Assembly: GCA_013178295.1 (NCBI GenBank)
Contig: JABLWW010000008.1
Span: 62,001 to 126,000, forward strand
Direction: 5' to 3'
Source of the DNA: Anaerolineae bacterium
GTDB taxonomy: Bacteria; Chloroflexota; Anaerolineae; Anaerolineales; Anaerolineaceae
Length of the DNA: 64,000 bases
Shown: piece after piece, positions 8,154 to 17,275 of the stretch
Numbering within the stretch: the stretch's first letter is position 1
Layout of the letters: each line of letters opens with the position of its first letter
Notes under the pieces: generated by a model
Told to the model about the DNA's origin: nothing
Seen by the model: only the letters and a program-made list of their open reading frames with translations
Database searches by the model: none
Translations under genes and position numbers: made by a program

Positions 8154-9275
8154 ATGAGCGACCCGATTACACCCTTCAAGCTTGAGCGCTATTTTGCGAT
8201 GTATGAGTTTAACACACGCTATCTGTTATCGCCGTCAGATTGCGAGAGTATTCCCTTGCATGCCTTGCTGGCAATGGCTGATGGCGAGTGTCAGATACTT
8301 TGGGATGAACTGAATCTGGGATATACCGAGTCGCAGGGGCATCCGCTTTTGCGGTCTGAGATTGCAAAGCTCTATCAAAGCGTCTCCACGGATGAAGTCA
8401 TCGTGTTGGTACCTGAGGAAGGCATATTGATTGCCTTTCAGACGCTTTTGAAACCAGGGGATCATGTCGTTGCGATTTTTCCTGCTTATCAGTCTTTGCA
8501 TGAGATTGCCCGATCAATTGGCTGCCGTGTGACTCCGTGGCGGGTACAGCTGAGAGATGGACGTTGGTTTTTAGATATAGAGGAGCTGGAGAAAAGCATC
8601 ACACCACAGACGCGCTTGCTGGTGATTAATTTTCCTCATAATCCAACCGGCTTTCATCCAACATTGGCTGAGTGGCAACGGGTCGTTGATCTTGCCCGCG
8701 CATATAACTTGTATGTGTTCAGTGATGAGATGTATCGTTATCTCGAATATTCAGAGGATGCTCGTCTGCCTTCGTTGGTAGACGTGTACCCCAAAGCCAT
8801 TGTGCTCGGCGGATTATCCAAGGCTTTTGCCTTGCCAGGTTTGCGGATTGGCTGGCTGGTGACCCATGATCGGCAGGTTTATCAAGATTGGGCAATCTAT
8901 AAGGATTATACTACGATCTGTAACAGCGCCCCCAGTGAAATTCTGGGATTGATTGCGCTGCGTGCCAGGGAACGCATTGTCAAGCGCAATCTCCAAATTG
9001 TTCAGAATAACCTGACGGCAGCCGCGCAGTTTTTTGATGAATTTAAGACCATGTTTGAGTGGATACCCCCTGTTGCTGGGTCGGTTGCCTTTCCGCGTCT
9101 TGCACTTGAGATGCCTGTGGAGGAGTTCTGTCGCCAAATGCTGGAAAAGGCGCAGGTGATGATTGTTCCAGACAGTATGTTTGATTATTCGGGTAATCAT
9201 TTTCGCGTTGGTTTGGGAAGAAAAAACTTTGCTGAGGCGCTTGGGGCACTGACGAAAGTGCTGGGCAGCAGGTGA
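8154..9275 (+). CDS. Pyridoxal-phosphate aminotransferase, class I/II
   Basis: Cytosolic fold-type I PLP enzyme of 373 residues. Visible landmarks: NFPHNPTGF (Asn contacting the PLP ring), SDEMYRYLEY (the Asp that pairs with the pyridine nitrogen), and GGLSKAFALPGLRIGW, where Lys223 forms the Schiff base. The substrate cannot be told; sequence style is like the MalY/capreomycidine-synthase-like or general aspartate aminotransferase branches. The ribosome binding site (AAAGGAG) is unusually far, about 19 bases, from the ATG at 8154; an in-frame stop at 8139 excludes a start further upstream. It overlaps the next gene, an amino-acid exporter, which suggests a link to amino-acid metabolism. Confidence 0.88.
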   Translation: MSDPITPFKLERYFAMYEFNTRYLLSPSDCESIPLHALLAMADGECQILWDELNLGYTESQGHPLLRSEIAKLYQSVSTDEVIVLVPEEGILIAFQTLLKPGDHVVAIFPAYQSLHEIARSIGCRVTPWRVQLRDGRWFLDIEELEKSITPQTRLLVINFPHNPTGFHPTLAEWQRVVDLARAYNLYVFSDEMYRYLEYSEDARLPSLVDVYPKAIVLGGLSKAFALPGLRIGWLVTHDRQVYQDWAIYKDYTTICNSAPSEILGLIALRARERIVKRNLQIVQNNLTAAAQFFDEFKTMFEWIPPVAGSVAFPRLALEMPVEEFCRQMLEKAQVMIVPDSMFDYSGNHFRVGLGRKNFAEALGALTKVLGSR

Positions 9276-9895
9276 TGGCAGGTTTTTTGTTTTCTTCTTT
9301 TTTGCTGGGCATTGCTTTTTGTGCTCCGCCAGGTGTCATCACGGCAGAGACATTGCGGCGCGGTCTTAACCGTGGTTTTAAACCGGCACTTTCGGTGCAG
9401 CTTGGTTCGCTGATTGGCGATGCAACGTGGGCGACGCTGGCGCTGACCGGTTTGGCATTGATATTCGAAAATGGCATTGTGCGTATCATTTTGGGATTGT
9501 TGGGGAGCTTGTTTTTATCGTATCTGGCGTTTACCGCCATGCGCGATGCCGCAAAAGGCGGATTGCCACAAGGAATGACTGACGGGACAAGAGGAGAATT
9601 TGTCAGCGGTGTGTTTCTCTCGTTGAGCAATCCGTTTAACATTGCGTTCTGGCTGGGAGTGGGCAGTTCGGCGGTTTTTGCCCGCGTGGAAAATCCCCAG
9701 AGCATTCACTTGCTTTTCTTCTTTGTTGCCTTTATGCTAGGGGCGGTCTTCTGGGCGTTTCTGTTGGCTGCCCTGGTTGCTTGGGGGCAGCGTTATATCA
9801 CGCCTGCTTTTTTTCGCTGGGTGAATATTCTGTGTGGTGTTTTCCTGGCATATTTTGCTGTCAACCTGCTGTGGCGCGTGTTGCAGGTGGTATAG
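9275..9895 (+). CDS. LysE/RhtB-family exporter
   Basis: A 206-residue inner-membrane protein with about six hydrophobic segments, of the LysE/RhtB amino-acid efflux superfamily. The N-terminal stretch FLLGIAFCAPPGVITAETLRRGL matches the family's conserved first helix and loop (usually PGP...), and SLSNPFNIAFWLGVG matches the middle repeat (NP.....W). The ATG at 9275 overlaps the aminotransferase stop (TGATG), so the genes are translationally coupled. A GTG one codon earlier is also possible. Substrate unknown. Confidence 0.85.
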   Translation: MAGFLFSSFLLGIAFCAPPGVITAETLRRGLNRGFKPALSVQLGSLIGDATWATLALTGLALIFENGIVRIILGLLGSLFLSYLAFTAMRDAAKGGLPQGMTDGTRGEFVSGVFLSLSNPFNIAFWLGVGSSAVFARVENPQSIHLLFFFVAFMLGAVFWAFLLAALVAWGQRYITPAFFRWVNILCGVFLAYFAVNLLWRVLQVV

Positions 9896-9901
9896 AGGGC
9901 G

Positions 9902-11242
9902 TCATCTTGATGACTTTTGTGCTTTTTTAACCACGATTGCCAGCCCACGCAGTTCTGTAACCACCACGCGCTCCCCTTCTGCGATAGGAGACTCCCCATC
10001 AGCCAGTTCAGCGCCCCACAGCTCACCAGCAATTTGGACAGCACCGCGGGGGTTGATGGCGCTGCGTGCCTCGCCAATTTGCCCAACAAGGGTTTGCTGA
10101 CCCACAAGCACAGGGGTTCGCTGTGCCCTCAATGCAATGGTAACGACAATCAAAAATGTGGCAGCGATAAAAACCCCTGTGCCAATCACGAGCGGCAATG
10201 ACACTTTGGGAAAGCCGGGCATGCTGACAGAGTTAAATAGCACCAGCGCCCCGACAATGAAGGAGATCGCGCCAGCCACAGTCAAAGCACCATGTGTGGC
10301 AGCCTTCAATTCCAGAATAAAGAGGACAAAGGCGACAACGATGAAGAGGATGCCAAACCAGTTAACCGGTAGCACACCCAGCCCGTAAATGGCTAATAAC
10401 AGACAGACGACCCCAATGAATCCAGCCACCCACCCGCCTGGACTCGAGAGTTCAATCAGGATGGCTTGCACACCAATAGAAAGCAGCAGGAAAACCAAAT
10501 TGGGGTTGACGAGAAGTTGAAGCAAATCCTCAATAAAAGTGGGGGTAACAGCCGAAACCCTTGCGTTGCGCGTTTTCAAGGTAACTTCTTCTCCGTTTTC
10601 AAGGGTAACCGTTTGGTTGTGGATTTTCTCCAGAAGGCTGCTTACGTCATTTGCCTGAAAGTCTACCAGCCCTGCTTGCAGGGCTTCTTCGACGGTAACG
10701 GCTTTGGCGCTTTCGATGGTTTCTTCTGCCAGACGCATGGCTTCTTCGCCACGCCTTCTGGTCAGGTTGCGCACCGAGGCTTTAAGCACTTCTTTGACTT
10801 TGCTTTGCATGGTTTCGCTGATATCTTCTCCCTGCGCCCCCACAGGGCTGGCGGCGCCGATGGTGGTTTCAGGCGCCATAGCGGCAAGATGCCCCGCCAG
10901 CGTGATAATGGTTCCCGCGCTGCCAGCAATGGCATTGTTGGGAGATACATACACCACCACCGGTATGCGGCTGGCGCGGATGCTTTGCACCATGCGGTTC
11001 ATCACGTCCACGCTCCCGCCGGGTGTATCCAGTTGGAAGATAACGACGTTTGCCTGTCTTTCGGCGGCAATCTGCAACCCGCGTTCAAGGTACTCAGCCA
11101 TGATAGGGGTAACTGGCCCCTTGGCTGTCAGAACAATTGCCAGAGGTTGTGTGTCCTCTTCCTGGGCAAAGGCTGAAGAGAGTGGAAGGAAAAAAAGCTG
11201 TAGCCATAACAGGCACAGATAGAATATGCGTTTTGTTCTCAT
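9902..11242 (-). CDS. NfeD/ClpP-like membrane serine protease
   Basis: A 446-residue protein of the long NfeD (NfeD1b, 1510-N) family. It has a signal peptide (residues 1-26, ending SSAFA), then a ClpP-class protease domain facing outside: QLDTPGGSVDVMNRMVQSI, the nucleophile Ser in NAIAGSAGTIITLAGH, and the TTIGAASPVG strand. The C-terminal half has about five membrane helices followed by an OB-fold NfeD domain (VGQIGEARSAINPRGAVQI...). Archaeal relatives cut stomatin-like partners; no stomatin gene lies nearby. There is no Shine-Dalgarno sequence before the ATG and the promoter lies almost on top of it. Confidence 0.92.
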   Translation of the reverse strand: MRTKRIFYLCLLWLQLFFLPLSSAFAQEEDTQPLAIVLTAKGPVTPIMAEYLERGLQIAAERQANVVIFQLDTPGGSVDVMNRMVQSIRASRIPVVVYVSPNNAIAGSAGTIITLAGHLAAMAPETTIGAASPVGAQGEDISETMQSKVKEVLKASVRNLTRRRGEEAMRLAEETIESAKAVTVEEALQAGLVDFQANDVSSLLEKIHNQTVTLENGEEVTLKTRNARVSAVTPTFIEDLLQLLVNPNLVFLLLSIGVQAILIELSSPGGWVAGFIGVVCLLLAIYGLGVLPVNWFGILFIVVAFVLFILELKAATHGALTVAGAISFIVGALVLFNSVSMPGFPKVSLPLVIGTGVFIAATFLIVVTIALRAQRTPVLVGQQTLVGQIGEARSAINPRGAVQIAGELWGAELADGESPIAEGERVVVTELRGLAIVVKKAQKSSR

Positions 11243-11251
11243 GGTGGGGTA

Positions 11252-11280
11252 ATTATAGTCCTTTGGGTGGGCGGTTTCAA
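11252..11280 (-). promoter_or_regulatory. Promoter of the NfeD gene, probably giving a near-leaderless mRNA
   Basis: Minus strand TTGAAA (11275-11280), 17-base spacer, TATAAT (11252-11257). The predicted transcription start (~11245) is only a few bases before the ATG at 11242. Confidence 0.75.
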
Positions 11281-11439
11281 TAGTGTTTTTGATTGTATGA
11301 GGTTTGTTTGCCGGGGAGGAAGCCGAAATTTTGTCAGGTCTGATAAAAATCTAACGGGGCGTTAATGACATTCTTGTACAGCCTTTGTAGAATTGGCACG
11401 GTATTATATCGAAAACTATATCTGTAAGGAGTGTGTAAG

Positions 11440-13299
11440 ATGAGCAAGATTATCGGTATTGATCTGGGTACAACCAATAGTGTCGCGGCCGTTTTGGAGG
11501 GTGGAGACCCAACGGTGATTACTACAGCAGAGGGCTCTCGCCTGTGCCCTTCGGTGGTTGGCTTCAGCAAAAATGGCGAGCGTTTGGTCGGCTTACCTGC
11601 CAAACGGCAAGCGGTGGTGAATGCCCAAAATACAGTCCAATCCATCAAACGGTTTATGGGGCGCCGTTTTGAAGATACTGTCCAGGAGCGCAGTATGGTA
11701 CCCTATGAAGTTCGCAAGGGATCGGCAGGCGATGTGCGCGTATATATCCCCAATATGAAGCGCGAGTACACGCCGCAGGAGATTTCAGCGATGATTCTGG
11801 CGAAGCTCAAAGCAGACGCTGAGGCTTATCTGGGTGAGAAAGTAACAAAGGCAGTGATCACCGTCCCCGCGTATTTCAATGATAGCCAACGGCAAGCTAC
11901 CAAAGATGCGGGGAGGATTGCCGGGCTTGAGGTGTTGCGTATTATCAATGAACCGACAGCTTCAGCTTTGGCTTATGGTCTGGATAAGAAGCAGAACGAG
12001 AAGATTCTGGTCTTTGATCTGGGTGGAGGCACATTTGATGTCAGTATACTGGAAGTGGGTGATGGTGTCTTTGAGGTCAAAGCGACCAGCGGCGATACAC
12101 ACCTTGGCGGCGACGATTGGGATGAACTGATTGTCAACTGGGCGTCTGACGTTTTTCAGCGCGAACAAGGGATTGATCTGCGCAAAGACCCTCAGGCATT
12201 GCAAAGGCTGCGTGAGGCGGCTGAGAAGGCAAAGGTAGAATTGTCCAGCGTCTTTGAGACCGAGATCAATTTGCCCTACATCACCGCGGATGCCAATGGG
12301 CCGAAACATCTGCAGATGAAACTAACCCGCTCTCAGTTTGAACAGATGAGCGCGCATTTAGTAAAACGTCTTACCGAACCTTTCAATGCTGCTTTGCGAG
12401 ATGCCGGTATGCGTGTGGAGGACATTGATGAGGTGGTTTTGGTAGGCGGCGCAACGCGGATGCCGATGGTGCAAGACCTGGTGCGCAAGTTGACAGGTAA
12501 GGAGCCGCATAAGGGCGTTAATCCGGACGAGGTGGTAGCGGTTGGAGCGGCAATCCAGGCAGGTGTTCTGGCTGGTGAAGTAAAAGATGTGTTGTTGCTG
12601 GACGTTACCCCGCTCTCGCTGGGTGTTGAGACGATGGGAGGCGTCATGACCACTTTGATTGAGCGCAACACGACCATCCCAGTACGCAAGTCGCAAATTT
12701 TTTCGACAGCTGAGGATAATCAGACAGCAGTGGATATCCATGTCTTGCAGGGAGAGCGTCCGATGGCTGCGGATAATATCAGTCTGGGACGTTTCCGCCT
12801 GGAGGGCATTCCGCCTGCGCCGCGCGGATTGCCGCAAATTGAAGTTACCTTTGATATTGACGCCAATGGCATTCTGGATGTAACTGCCATGGATAAAAGC
12901 ACCGGGCGTGAGCAGCGTGTTACCATTCAGGCTTCGACCAATTTGCAGAAAAGCGATATTGAACGTCTGATCCGCGAGGCGCAACAGAACCAGGCGGAGG
13001 ATAACCGCCGCCGTGAATTGGCTGAAGCCAGGAACATGGCAGATCATGCAGCTTACGAATTAGAAAAGCTGTTGCAGCAGAGCAATGGGCAGGTGTCTGG
13101 TGATCTGCGTACCAACGCACAGGAGAAAATCAGGTCTCTGCGGCAGGCAATGACAGGCGATGATATTGAGCAAATCCGCAGCTTGACAGAGGAAGTGCGC
13201 CAGATAAGTGCCCAGGTGGGCGCACCGCAAGCCTCTTCAGCCAGTGATGATAGAACGTCAGAGCAGGATGTGGTCGAAGGCGAATTTCGCGAGTCATAG
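11440..13299 (+). CDS. dnaK: Hsp70 chaperone DnaK, stand-alone paralogue
   Basis: A complete DnaK of 619 residues: ATPase phosphate loops [14 protein letters not shown] at the start and [15 protein letters not shown] near residue 190, the interdomain linker [13 protein letters not shown], the substrate-binding beta domain, a helical lid and the C-terminal EGEFRES. ATG 11440 is preceded by AAGGAG at nine bases; upstream in-frame alternatives do not match the family. It has no grpE or dnaJ beside it and no CIRCE element upstream, unlike the second dnaK at 43-45 kb, so the two copies are probably regulated differently. A 5-bp inverted repeat (TAACG-GGG-CGTTA, 11352-11364) lies in its upstream region with unknown meaning. 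Confidence 0.96.
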   Translation: MSKIIGIDLGTTNSVAAVLEGGDPTVITTAEGSRLCPSVVGFSKNGERLVGLPAKRQAVVNAQNTVQSIKRFMGRRFEDTVQERSMVPYEVRKGSAGDVRVYIPNMKREYTPQEISAMILAKLKADAEAYLGEKVTKAVITVPAYFNDSQRQATKDAGRIAGLEVLRIINEPTASALAYGLDKKQNEKILVFDLGGGTFDVSILEVGDGVFEVKATSGDTHLGGDDWDELIVNWASDVFQREQGIDLRKDPQALQRLREAAEKAKVELSSVFETEINLPYITADANGPKHLQMKLTRSQFEQMSAHLVKRLTEPFNAALRDAGMRVEDIDEVVLVGGATRMPMVQDLVRKLTGKEPHKGVNPDEVVAVGAAIQAGVLAGEVKDVLLLDVTPLSLGVETMGGVMTTLIERNTTIPVRKSQIFSTAEDNQTAVDIHVLQGERPMAADNISLGRFRLEGIPPAPRGLPQIEVTFDIDANGILDVTAMDKSTGREQRVTIQASTNLQKSDIERLIREAQQNQAEDNRRRELAEARNMADHAAYELEKLLQQSNGQVSGDLRTNAQEKIRSLRQAMTGDDIEQIRSLTEEVRQISAQVGAPQASSASDDRTSEQDVVEGEFRES

Positions 13300-13318
13300 A
13301 CCGTTGCAGCAACCTTGT

Positions 13319-13352
13319 CCAGCGGGGCGTCTGTAAAAAGCGCCCCGCTGGA
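13319..13352 (+). terminator. Terminator-like hairpin after the stand-alone dnaK
   Basis: An 11-bp perfect stem, CCAGCGGGGCG / CGCCCCGCTGG, with an 11-base loop, begins 20 bases after the stop codon. The following bases (ATTGTATGG) are only weakly T-rich. Confidence 0.7.
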
Positions 13353-13413
13353 TTGTATGGGGGGAATATTCGAACCCTTGATATGACATTCGTCTTAATC
13401 CGACTGGGGGTAC

Positions 13414-13442
13414 TTGACTTTTGATTCAAAATGACGGATAAT
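13414..13442 (+). promoter_or_regulatory. Promoter of the LacI-type regulator gene
   Basis: TTGACT (13414-13419), 17-base spacer, GATAAT (13437-13442). The start would fall near 13449, on top of a palindrome (next entry). Confidence 0.65.
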
Positions 13443-13447
13443 GTAAG

Positions 13448-13463
13448 TGCTTTCATAAAAGCA
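13448..13463. promoter_or_regulatory. Candidate operator of the LacI-type regulator
   Basis: Perfect inverted repeat TGCTTT-CATA-AAAGCA covering the predicted transcription start. A wider pair GTAAG (13443-13447) / CTTAC (13473-13477) brackets it. Position fits autorepression; the sequence lacks the central CG common to LacI-family sites, so the assignment is tentative. Confidence 0.45.
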
Positions 13464-13500
13464 GTTACATTACTTACAACCCCGAAAATAAGAAATCAAG

Positions 13501-14490
13501 ATGCCGGGAAATCCCCCTACGATATATGATGTTGCCAAAGAGGCGGGCGTTAGCATTGCTACCGTCTCGCGTGTACTCAACACACCTCACAAGGTGAACC
13601 CAAAGACCCGTTCATCTGTGCTTGAGGCTATAGACCGTCTGGGTTTTGTTCCGAAGGCTGAATCGCGCGACCGGGCGCGGATGAGTATAGGACGCATTGG
13701 CGTTCTGATACCGTTTTTTACTGCCCCTTCGTTTGTGCAACGTTTGCGTGGTATTGCGTCTGTGTTGAGTCGGCGAGATTATGAGCTGGTTGTGTTTCCG
13801 GTAGATAACCGGGCGCGCATGTTAAGCTATTTGGAAACACTGCCTCTTAATCGCAATATTGATGGGTTGATCATTGTCTCTCAGGCATTTGATCAGAAAG
13901 TAGGAACCCGCCTGTTGGAGAATGGCTTGCAAACAGTGGTCATTGAACATTTTGATCCTCGCTTCCCCACGCTGCTGATTGATGATGTGGCTGGCGGACG
14001 TATGGCGGCACAGTATTTGCTCAAAAAGGGGCACCACCGGTTTGCCTTTGTTGGCGGGTCAGATTTGCCGGAATTTGGTCATGACCCGATTGACGGGCGC
14101 ATGAGGGGGTTCTGTATGGCTCTGGCGGAGGCAGGGGTGGATTTGCCGCAGGAATCGATTTTTAAGATTGTCAAGGAGCCTCAAACTATACTGACTAAAT
14201 TGGTCAAAAAGGGCTTGCCATTGGCAATTTTTGCGGCAACCGACTTGCAGGCAATCGTTTTGCTTAAAGAAATACGCAAGATGGGACTCAAATCTCCCCG
14301 CGATGTGGCAATCATCGGTTTTGATGATATTGATATGGCGGAGTATGTTGGCTTGACGACGATACGTCAACCACTGGATGAATCAGGATGTATTGCAACA
14401 GAGTTGCTGCTTTCCCGGCTTGACAACCCGGATCGCTCTATACAACATATTCAATTGCCCTTGAGCATTGTAGAACGGGAAACGGCGTAA
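13501..14490 (+). CDS. LacI-family transcriptional regulator
   Basis: A 329-residue repressor. Residues 6-50 form the LacI helix-turn-helix and hinge helix (TIYDVAKEAGVSIATVSRVLN, then TRSSVLEAIDRLGFVPK); the remaining ~270 residues are a periplasmic-binding-protein-like sugar sensor (IGRIGVLIPFF, VAIIGFDDIDMAEY, TTIRQPLDESG). The ATG at 13501 has only a weak upstream AAGAAA/CAAG. It sits directly before and in the same direction as the alpha-glucoside transport and hydrolase genes, so it very probably controls them in response to their sugar. Ligand not predictable from sequence alone. Confidence 0.93.
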   Translation: MPGNPPTIYDVAKEAGVSIATVSRVLNTPHKVNPKTRSSVLEAIDRLGFVPKAESRDRARMSIGRIGVLIPFFTAPSFVQRLRGIASVLSRRDYELVVFPVDNRARMLSYLETLPLNRNIDGLIIVSQAFDQKVGTRLLENGLQTVVIEHFDPRFPTLLIDDVAGGRMAAQYLLKKGHHRFAFVGGSDLPEFGHDPIDGRMRGFCMALAEAGVDLPQESIFKIVKEPQTILTKLVKKGLPLAIFAATDLQAIVLLKEIRKMGLKSPRDVAIIGFDDIDMAEYVGLTTIRQPLDESGCIATELLLSRLDNPDRSIQHIQLPLSIVERETA

Positions 14491-14598
14491 GAAAGGAGGA
14501 GATATTCAGCGATTGATACTTGACCTATCAGAAAATTCGGATCGTTTCTTTTGTTAGAACAGAACAAGTGAGCTTTAGATACTCGACTGGAGGAGACT

Positions 14599-16023
14599 AT
14601 GAATACCTTTTGGCGTTTGATGGCTATTTTGGTTGTGGCTGCTGTGATGTTAACAGCATGTGGGCCAACGAAAACCGCTGAACCGGCTCAACCGGCTCAA
14701 CCGGCTCAACCAGCAGTTGAACAACCCCCTGCCCAGGCTCCTGCGGAACAGCAGCCCGCTGCTCCACAAACAGGGGCGTATACCGCCGGTGCTGAGTTAG
14801 CGGAGGCGATGGCGGGGAAGTACAAAGGGACGGTTGTGACGATGGCTGGGCCGTTCACGGACAATGATGCGGTGAAGTTTGACGAGTCGATGAAAGATTT
14901 TGAGGCGAAGACGGGGATTGACGTACAGTATGAAGGGTCGAAGGAATTTGAAGCCTCGATATCGATACGTGTAGAAGGTGGGAATGCGCCGGACATTGTA
15001 GACTTTCCGCAACCTGGTTTGCTGAACACGTTTGTGAAGAAAGGCAAAGTAGTTGATTTGACGAAGGTCGTGAACCAGGATTGGCTGAAGCAGAACTACA
15101 ACCAGAGCTGGCTGGACATGGCGAGGATGGAAGGTCCGAGTGGGGAGATCATGGCTGGTGTATGGGGGCGTGTGAATGGGAAGAGTCTGGTGTGGTATCC
15201 GAAGGCGGAATTTGAGGCAGCCGGGTATGAAGTACCGAAGACGTGGGAAGAGCTGATGGCGTTGACGCAGCAGATAGCGGAAGATGGAGACACAGCCTGG
15301 TGTGTAGGGATTGAGTCTGGAGCAGCGACGGGCTGGGCGATGACGGACTGGATAGAAGAGACGATGCTGCGGACGACGTCGTTGGAGAATTACGACAAGT
15401 GGGTAGCTGGGGAGTTGAAGTTTGACTCGCCGGAGGTACGCAAGGCGGTGAAGTATGTAACGGACATCTGGTTCAACGATGCGTACGTGTATGGTGGGCG
15501 GAAAGCGATACCGACGACGTTCTTTGGTGATGCGCCCAAGCCGATGTTTGAGAAGCCGCCGAAGTGCTGGCTGCACAAGCAGGGCAACTTCATCACGAGC
15601 TTTTTCCCGGAGGGATTAGAGGCGGGGAAGGACTATGACTTCTTCTACCTGCCGCCGATAGACACGGCGTATGGGAAGCCGGTGCTGGTAGCAGGGGACA
15701 TCTATGCGATGTTCAATGACCGGCCGGAGGTACGAGCGTTGATGCAATACTTCTCGACGGCGGCGTCGGTAGAAGGCTGGGTGAAGGCAGGAGGAGCGAT
15801 CTCACCGCACAGGGACTCGAGTTTAGACTGGTACTCGAATGCGGTGGATCGCGGGGTAGCGGAGATCATTTTGAATGCGGACTCAGTGCGATTTGACGGG
15901 TCGGACTTGATGCCTGGGGCGGTAGGAGCGGGTTCGTTCTGGAAGTCGATGACCTCGTATGTGTCCGGTTCGATTGATTTGGATACTGCCCTCAAGGAGA
16001 TTGACGCTTCCTGGCCCAGGTAG
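14599..16023 (+). CDS. Sugar ABC transporter substrate-binding lipoprotein
   Basis: A 474-residue extracellular binding protein (family 1, alpha-glucoside/AglE-like). A lipoprotein signal ends at Cys21 in the lipobox LTAC, followed by a flexible Pro/Ala/Gln linker (residues ~30-60) containing short repeats, then the mature domain with the typical KGTVVTMAGPFTDNDAVKFDESM beginning and a Trp-rich core. GGAGGAG lies three bases before the ATG. Codon use is striking: between about 14815 and 15950 nearly every Thr is ACG and Ser, Pro and Ala strongly favour TCG, CCG and GCG, unlike both ends of this gene and the permeases. A hairpin separates it from the permeases, as usual for over-produced binding proteins. 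Confidence 0.92.
   Translation: MNTFWRLMAILVVAAVMLTACGPTKTAEPAQPAQPAQPAVEQPPAQAPAEQQPAAPQTGAYTAGAELAEAMAGKYKGTVVTMAGPFTDNDAVKFDESMKDFEAKTGIDVQYEGSKEFEASISIRVEGGNAPDIVDFPQPGLLNTFVKKGKVVDLTKVVNQDWLKQNYNQSWLDMARMEGPSGEIMAGVWGRVNGKSLVWYPKAEFEAAGYEVPKTWEELMALTQQIAEDGDTAWCVGIESGAATGWAMTDWIEETMLRTTSLENYDKWVAGELKFDSPEVRKAVKYVTDIWFNDAYVYGGRKAIPTTFFGDAPKPMFEKPPKCWLHKQGNFITSFFPEGLEAGKDYDFFYLPPIDTAYGKPVLVAGDIYAMFNDRPEVRALMQYFSTAASVEGWVKAGGAISPHRDSSLDWYSNAVDRGVAEIILNADSVRFDGSDLMPGAVGAGSFWKSMTSYVSGSIDLDTALKEIDASWPR
14683..14709 (+). repeat. Three tandem 9-base repeats
   Basis: Three exact copies of CCGGCTCAA, coding for Pro-Ala-Gln units in the linker behind the lipid-anchored cysteine of the binding protein. 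Likely slippage-prone; changes would only alter tether length. Confidence 0.85.
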
Positions 16024-16071
16024 TGGCAGCAACATGGTTGTTTCATTAAGCCGCTACATGATGTAGAATGA

Positions 16072-16116
16072 AGAGGCAGGGAATGATGGTGAGAACCGAT
16101 TTTCCTGCCTCTCTTT
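16072..16116 (+). terminator. Hairpin between binding-protein and permease genes
   Basis: A 9-bp stem AGAGGCAGG / CCTGCCTCT with a 23-base loop, followed by CTTTA. Its place between binding protein and permeases suggests partial termination or 3'-end protection that raises binding-protein over permease output. Confidence 0.6.
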
Positions 16117-16153
16117 ATCCATGCGGTTGTAAGTAGGAAAGGAGGTTTGGGTC

Positions 16154-17275
16154 ATGCAGGCTTCTTTTGCCCCTAAGGAGCGATCGGGCGGTGTTGTTGG
16201 GTGGTTTGTCACCAACATTGGGCGTATCTTGATTTCGGTATTTGTCCCATTTGTTACCTTTCTTGTTTTGTGGCGGGGTTTTATTTTCCTGCGAGACAGC
16301 CAGGCGCCTCAATTGGTGATTGTTGTGGTAGCGATTATTTGGGGCGTGGGCGGTGTTGCCTTGCTCTATCTGGCATCCAACTGGGTGATTGAGCAATTGC
16401 CGCAGGCGTGGACGCGCCGGTTACAGCCATTTGTTTTTGTTGGGCCAGCCATTGCTATCCTCTTCTGGTATCTTGCCATCCCTACCATCCGCACCCTGCT
16501 GTTGAGTTTCCAAGATGAAACCAGCACCACGTTTACAGGAATTGAGAACTATGTTTTTGCATTGACCGACCGTGTGATGCTTGAGGCTTTTCGCAACAAT
16601 CTGCTTTGGATGATCGTAGGGACTTTCTTCTGTGTTAGTTTGGGGCTTCTGATTGCAGTTTTGGCAGATCGCAGCCGGTTTGAGACCATTTACAAAGCGA
16701 TCATCTTTATGCCGATGGCAATTTCGTTCGTTGGTGCAGGGGTGATCTGGAAGTTCATCTACACGTATAAAGGCGAGGGTACGGGTATCGCAGAAATTGG
16801 TCTGCTGAATGCCATTGTGCTGGCATTAGGCGGGAAGTCGCAACCCTGGCTGCTCATTCCACCCTGGAATAACCTGTTTCTGATCGTGATTATGATCTGG
16901 CTGCAGACAGGGTATGCAATGGTGATCATCTCTTCTGCGATTAAGGGCATCCAAAGTGAGTTGCTGGAGGCGGCGCGTGTAGATGGTGCCAATGAGATCA
17001 GGATATTTTTCAGCATTATTATCCCGTCCATCAAAGGCACACTTATCACAGTTACCACCACGATACTTATCTTCAGCCTGAAGTTGTTTGATATTGTCCG
17101 TGTAATGACCGGAGGGAATAATGGCACGAATGTTATTGCCAATGAATTTTACCTGCAGCGTTTTACTTATGGACATACCGGACGGGCTTCTGCAATCGCC
17201 ATCATTTTGCTCATTGCAGTTATTCCAATCATGGTTTATAACCTGCGGCAGTTCCGCGAAAGGAAGGCTTTCTGA
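16154..17275 (+). CDS. Sugar ABC transporter permease (MalF/AglF-like)
   Basis: A 373-residue inner-membrane protein with about eight hydrophobic segments, two of them an N-terminal addition. The cytoplasmic EAA loop that docks the ATPase is clear: LLEAARVDGANEIRIFFSIIIPSIKG. ATG 16154 has AAAGGAGG about nine bases upstream. It overlaps the second permease (TGATG) and pairs with it and with the binding lipoprotein. No gene for the ATP-hydrolysing subunit is found in the operon, so a shared MsmK/MalK-type ATPase encoded elsewhere must energise it. Confidence 0.93.
   Translation: MQASFAPKERSGGVVGWFVTNIGRILISVFVPFVTFLVLWRGFIFLRDSQAPQLVIVVVAIIWGVGGVALLYLASNWVIEQLPQAWTRRLQPFVFVGPAIAILFWYLAIPTIRTLLLSFQDETSTTFTGIENYVFALTDRVMLEAFRNNLLWMIVGTFFCVSLGLLIAVLADRSRFETIYKAIIFMPMAISFVGAGVIWKFIYTYKGEGTGIAEIGLLNAIVLALGGKSQPWLLIPPWNNLFLIVIMIWLQTGYAMVIISSAIKGIQSELLEAARVDGANEIRIFFSIIIPSIKGTLITVTTTILIFSLKLFDIVRVMTGGNNGTNVIANEFYLQRFTYGHTGRASAIAIILLIAVIPIMVYNLRQFRERKAF

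Noticed and set aside
10466-11176. Plus-strand frame of 236 codons opposite the NfeD gene
   Set aside because: Composition is not protein-like and the opposite strand encodes a clear protease with signal peptide and promoter.
11352-11364. TAACG-GGG-CGTTA as an HrcA or other operator for dnaK
   Set aside because: It does not match CIRCE and occurs once; no regulator can be assigned.
12358-13047. Minus-strand frame of 229 codons opposite the stand-alone dnaK
   Set aside because: Overlaps conserved DnaK coding sequence; no start signal or domain.
14797-15576. Minus-strand frame of 259 codons inside the binding-protein gene
   Set aside because: It arises from the G-rich third codon positions of that block, giving an Arg/Pro/His-rich product; not a gene.
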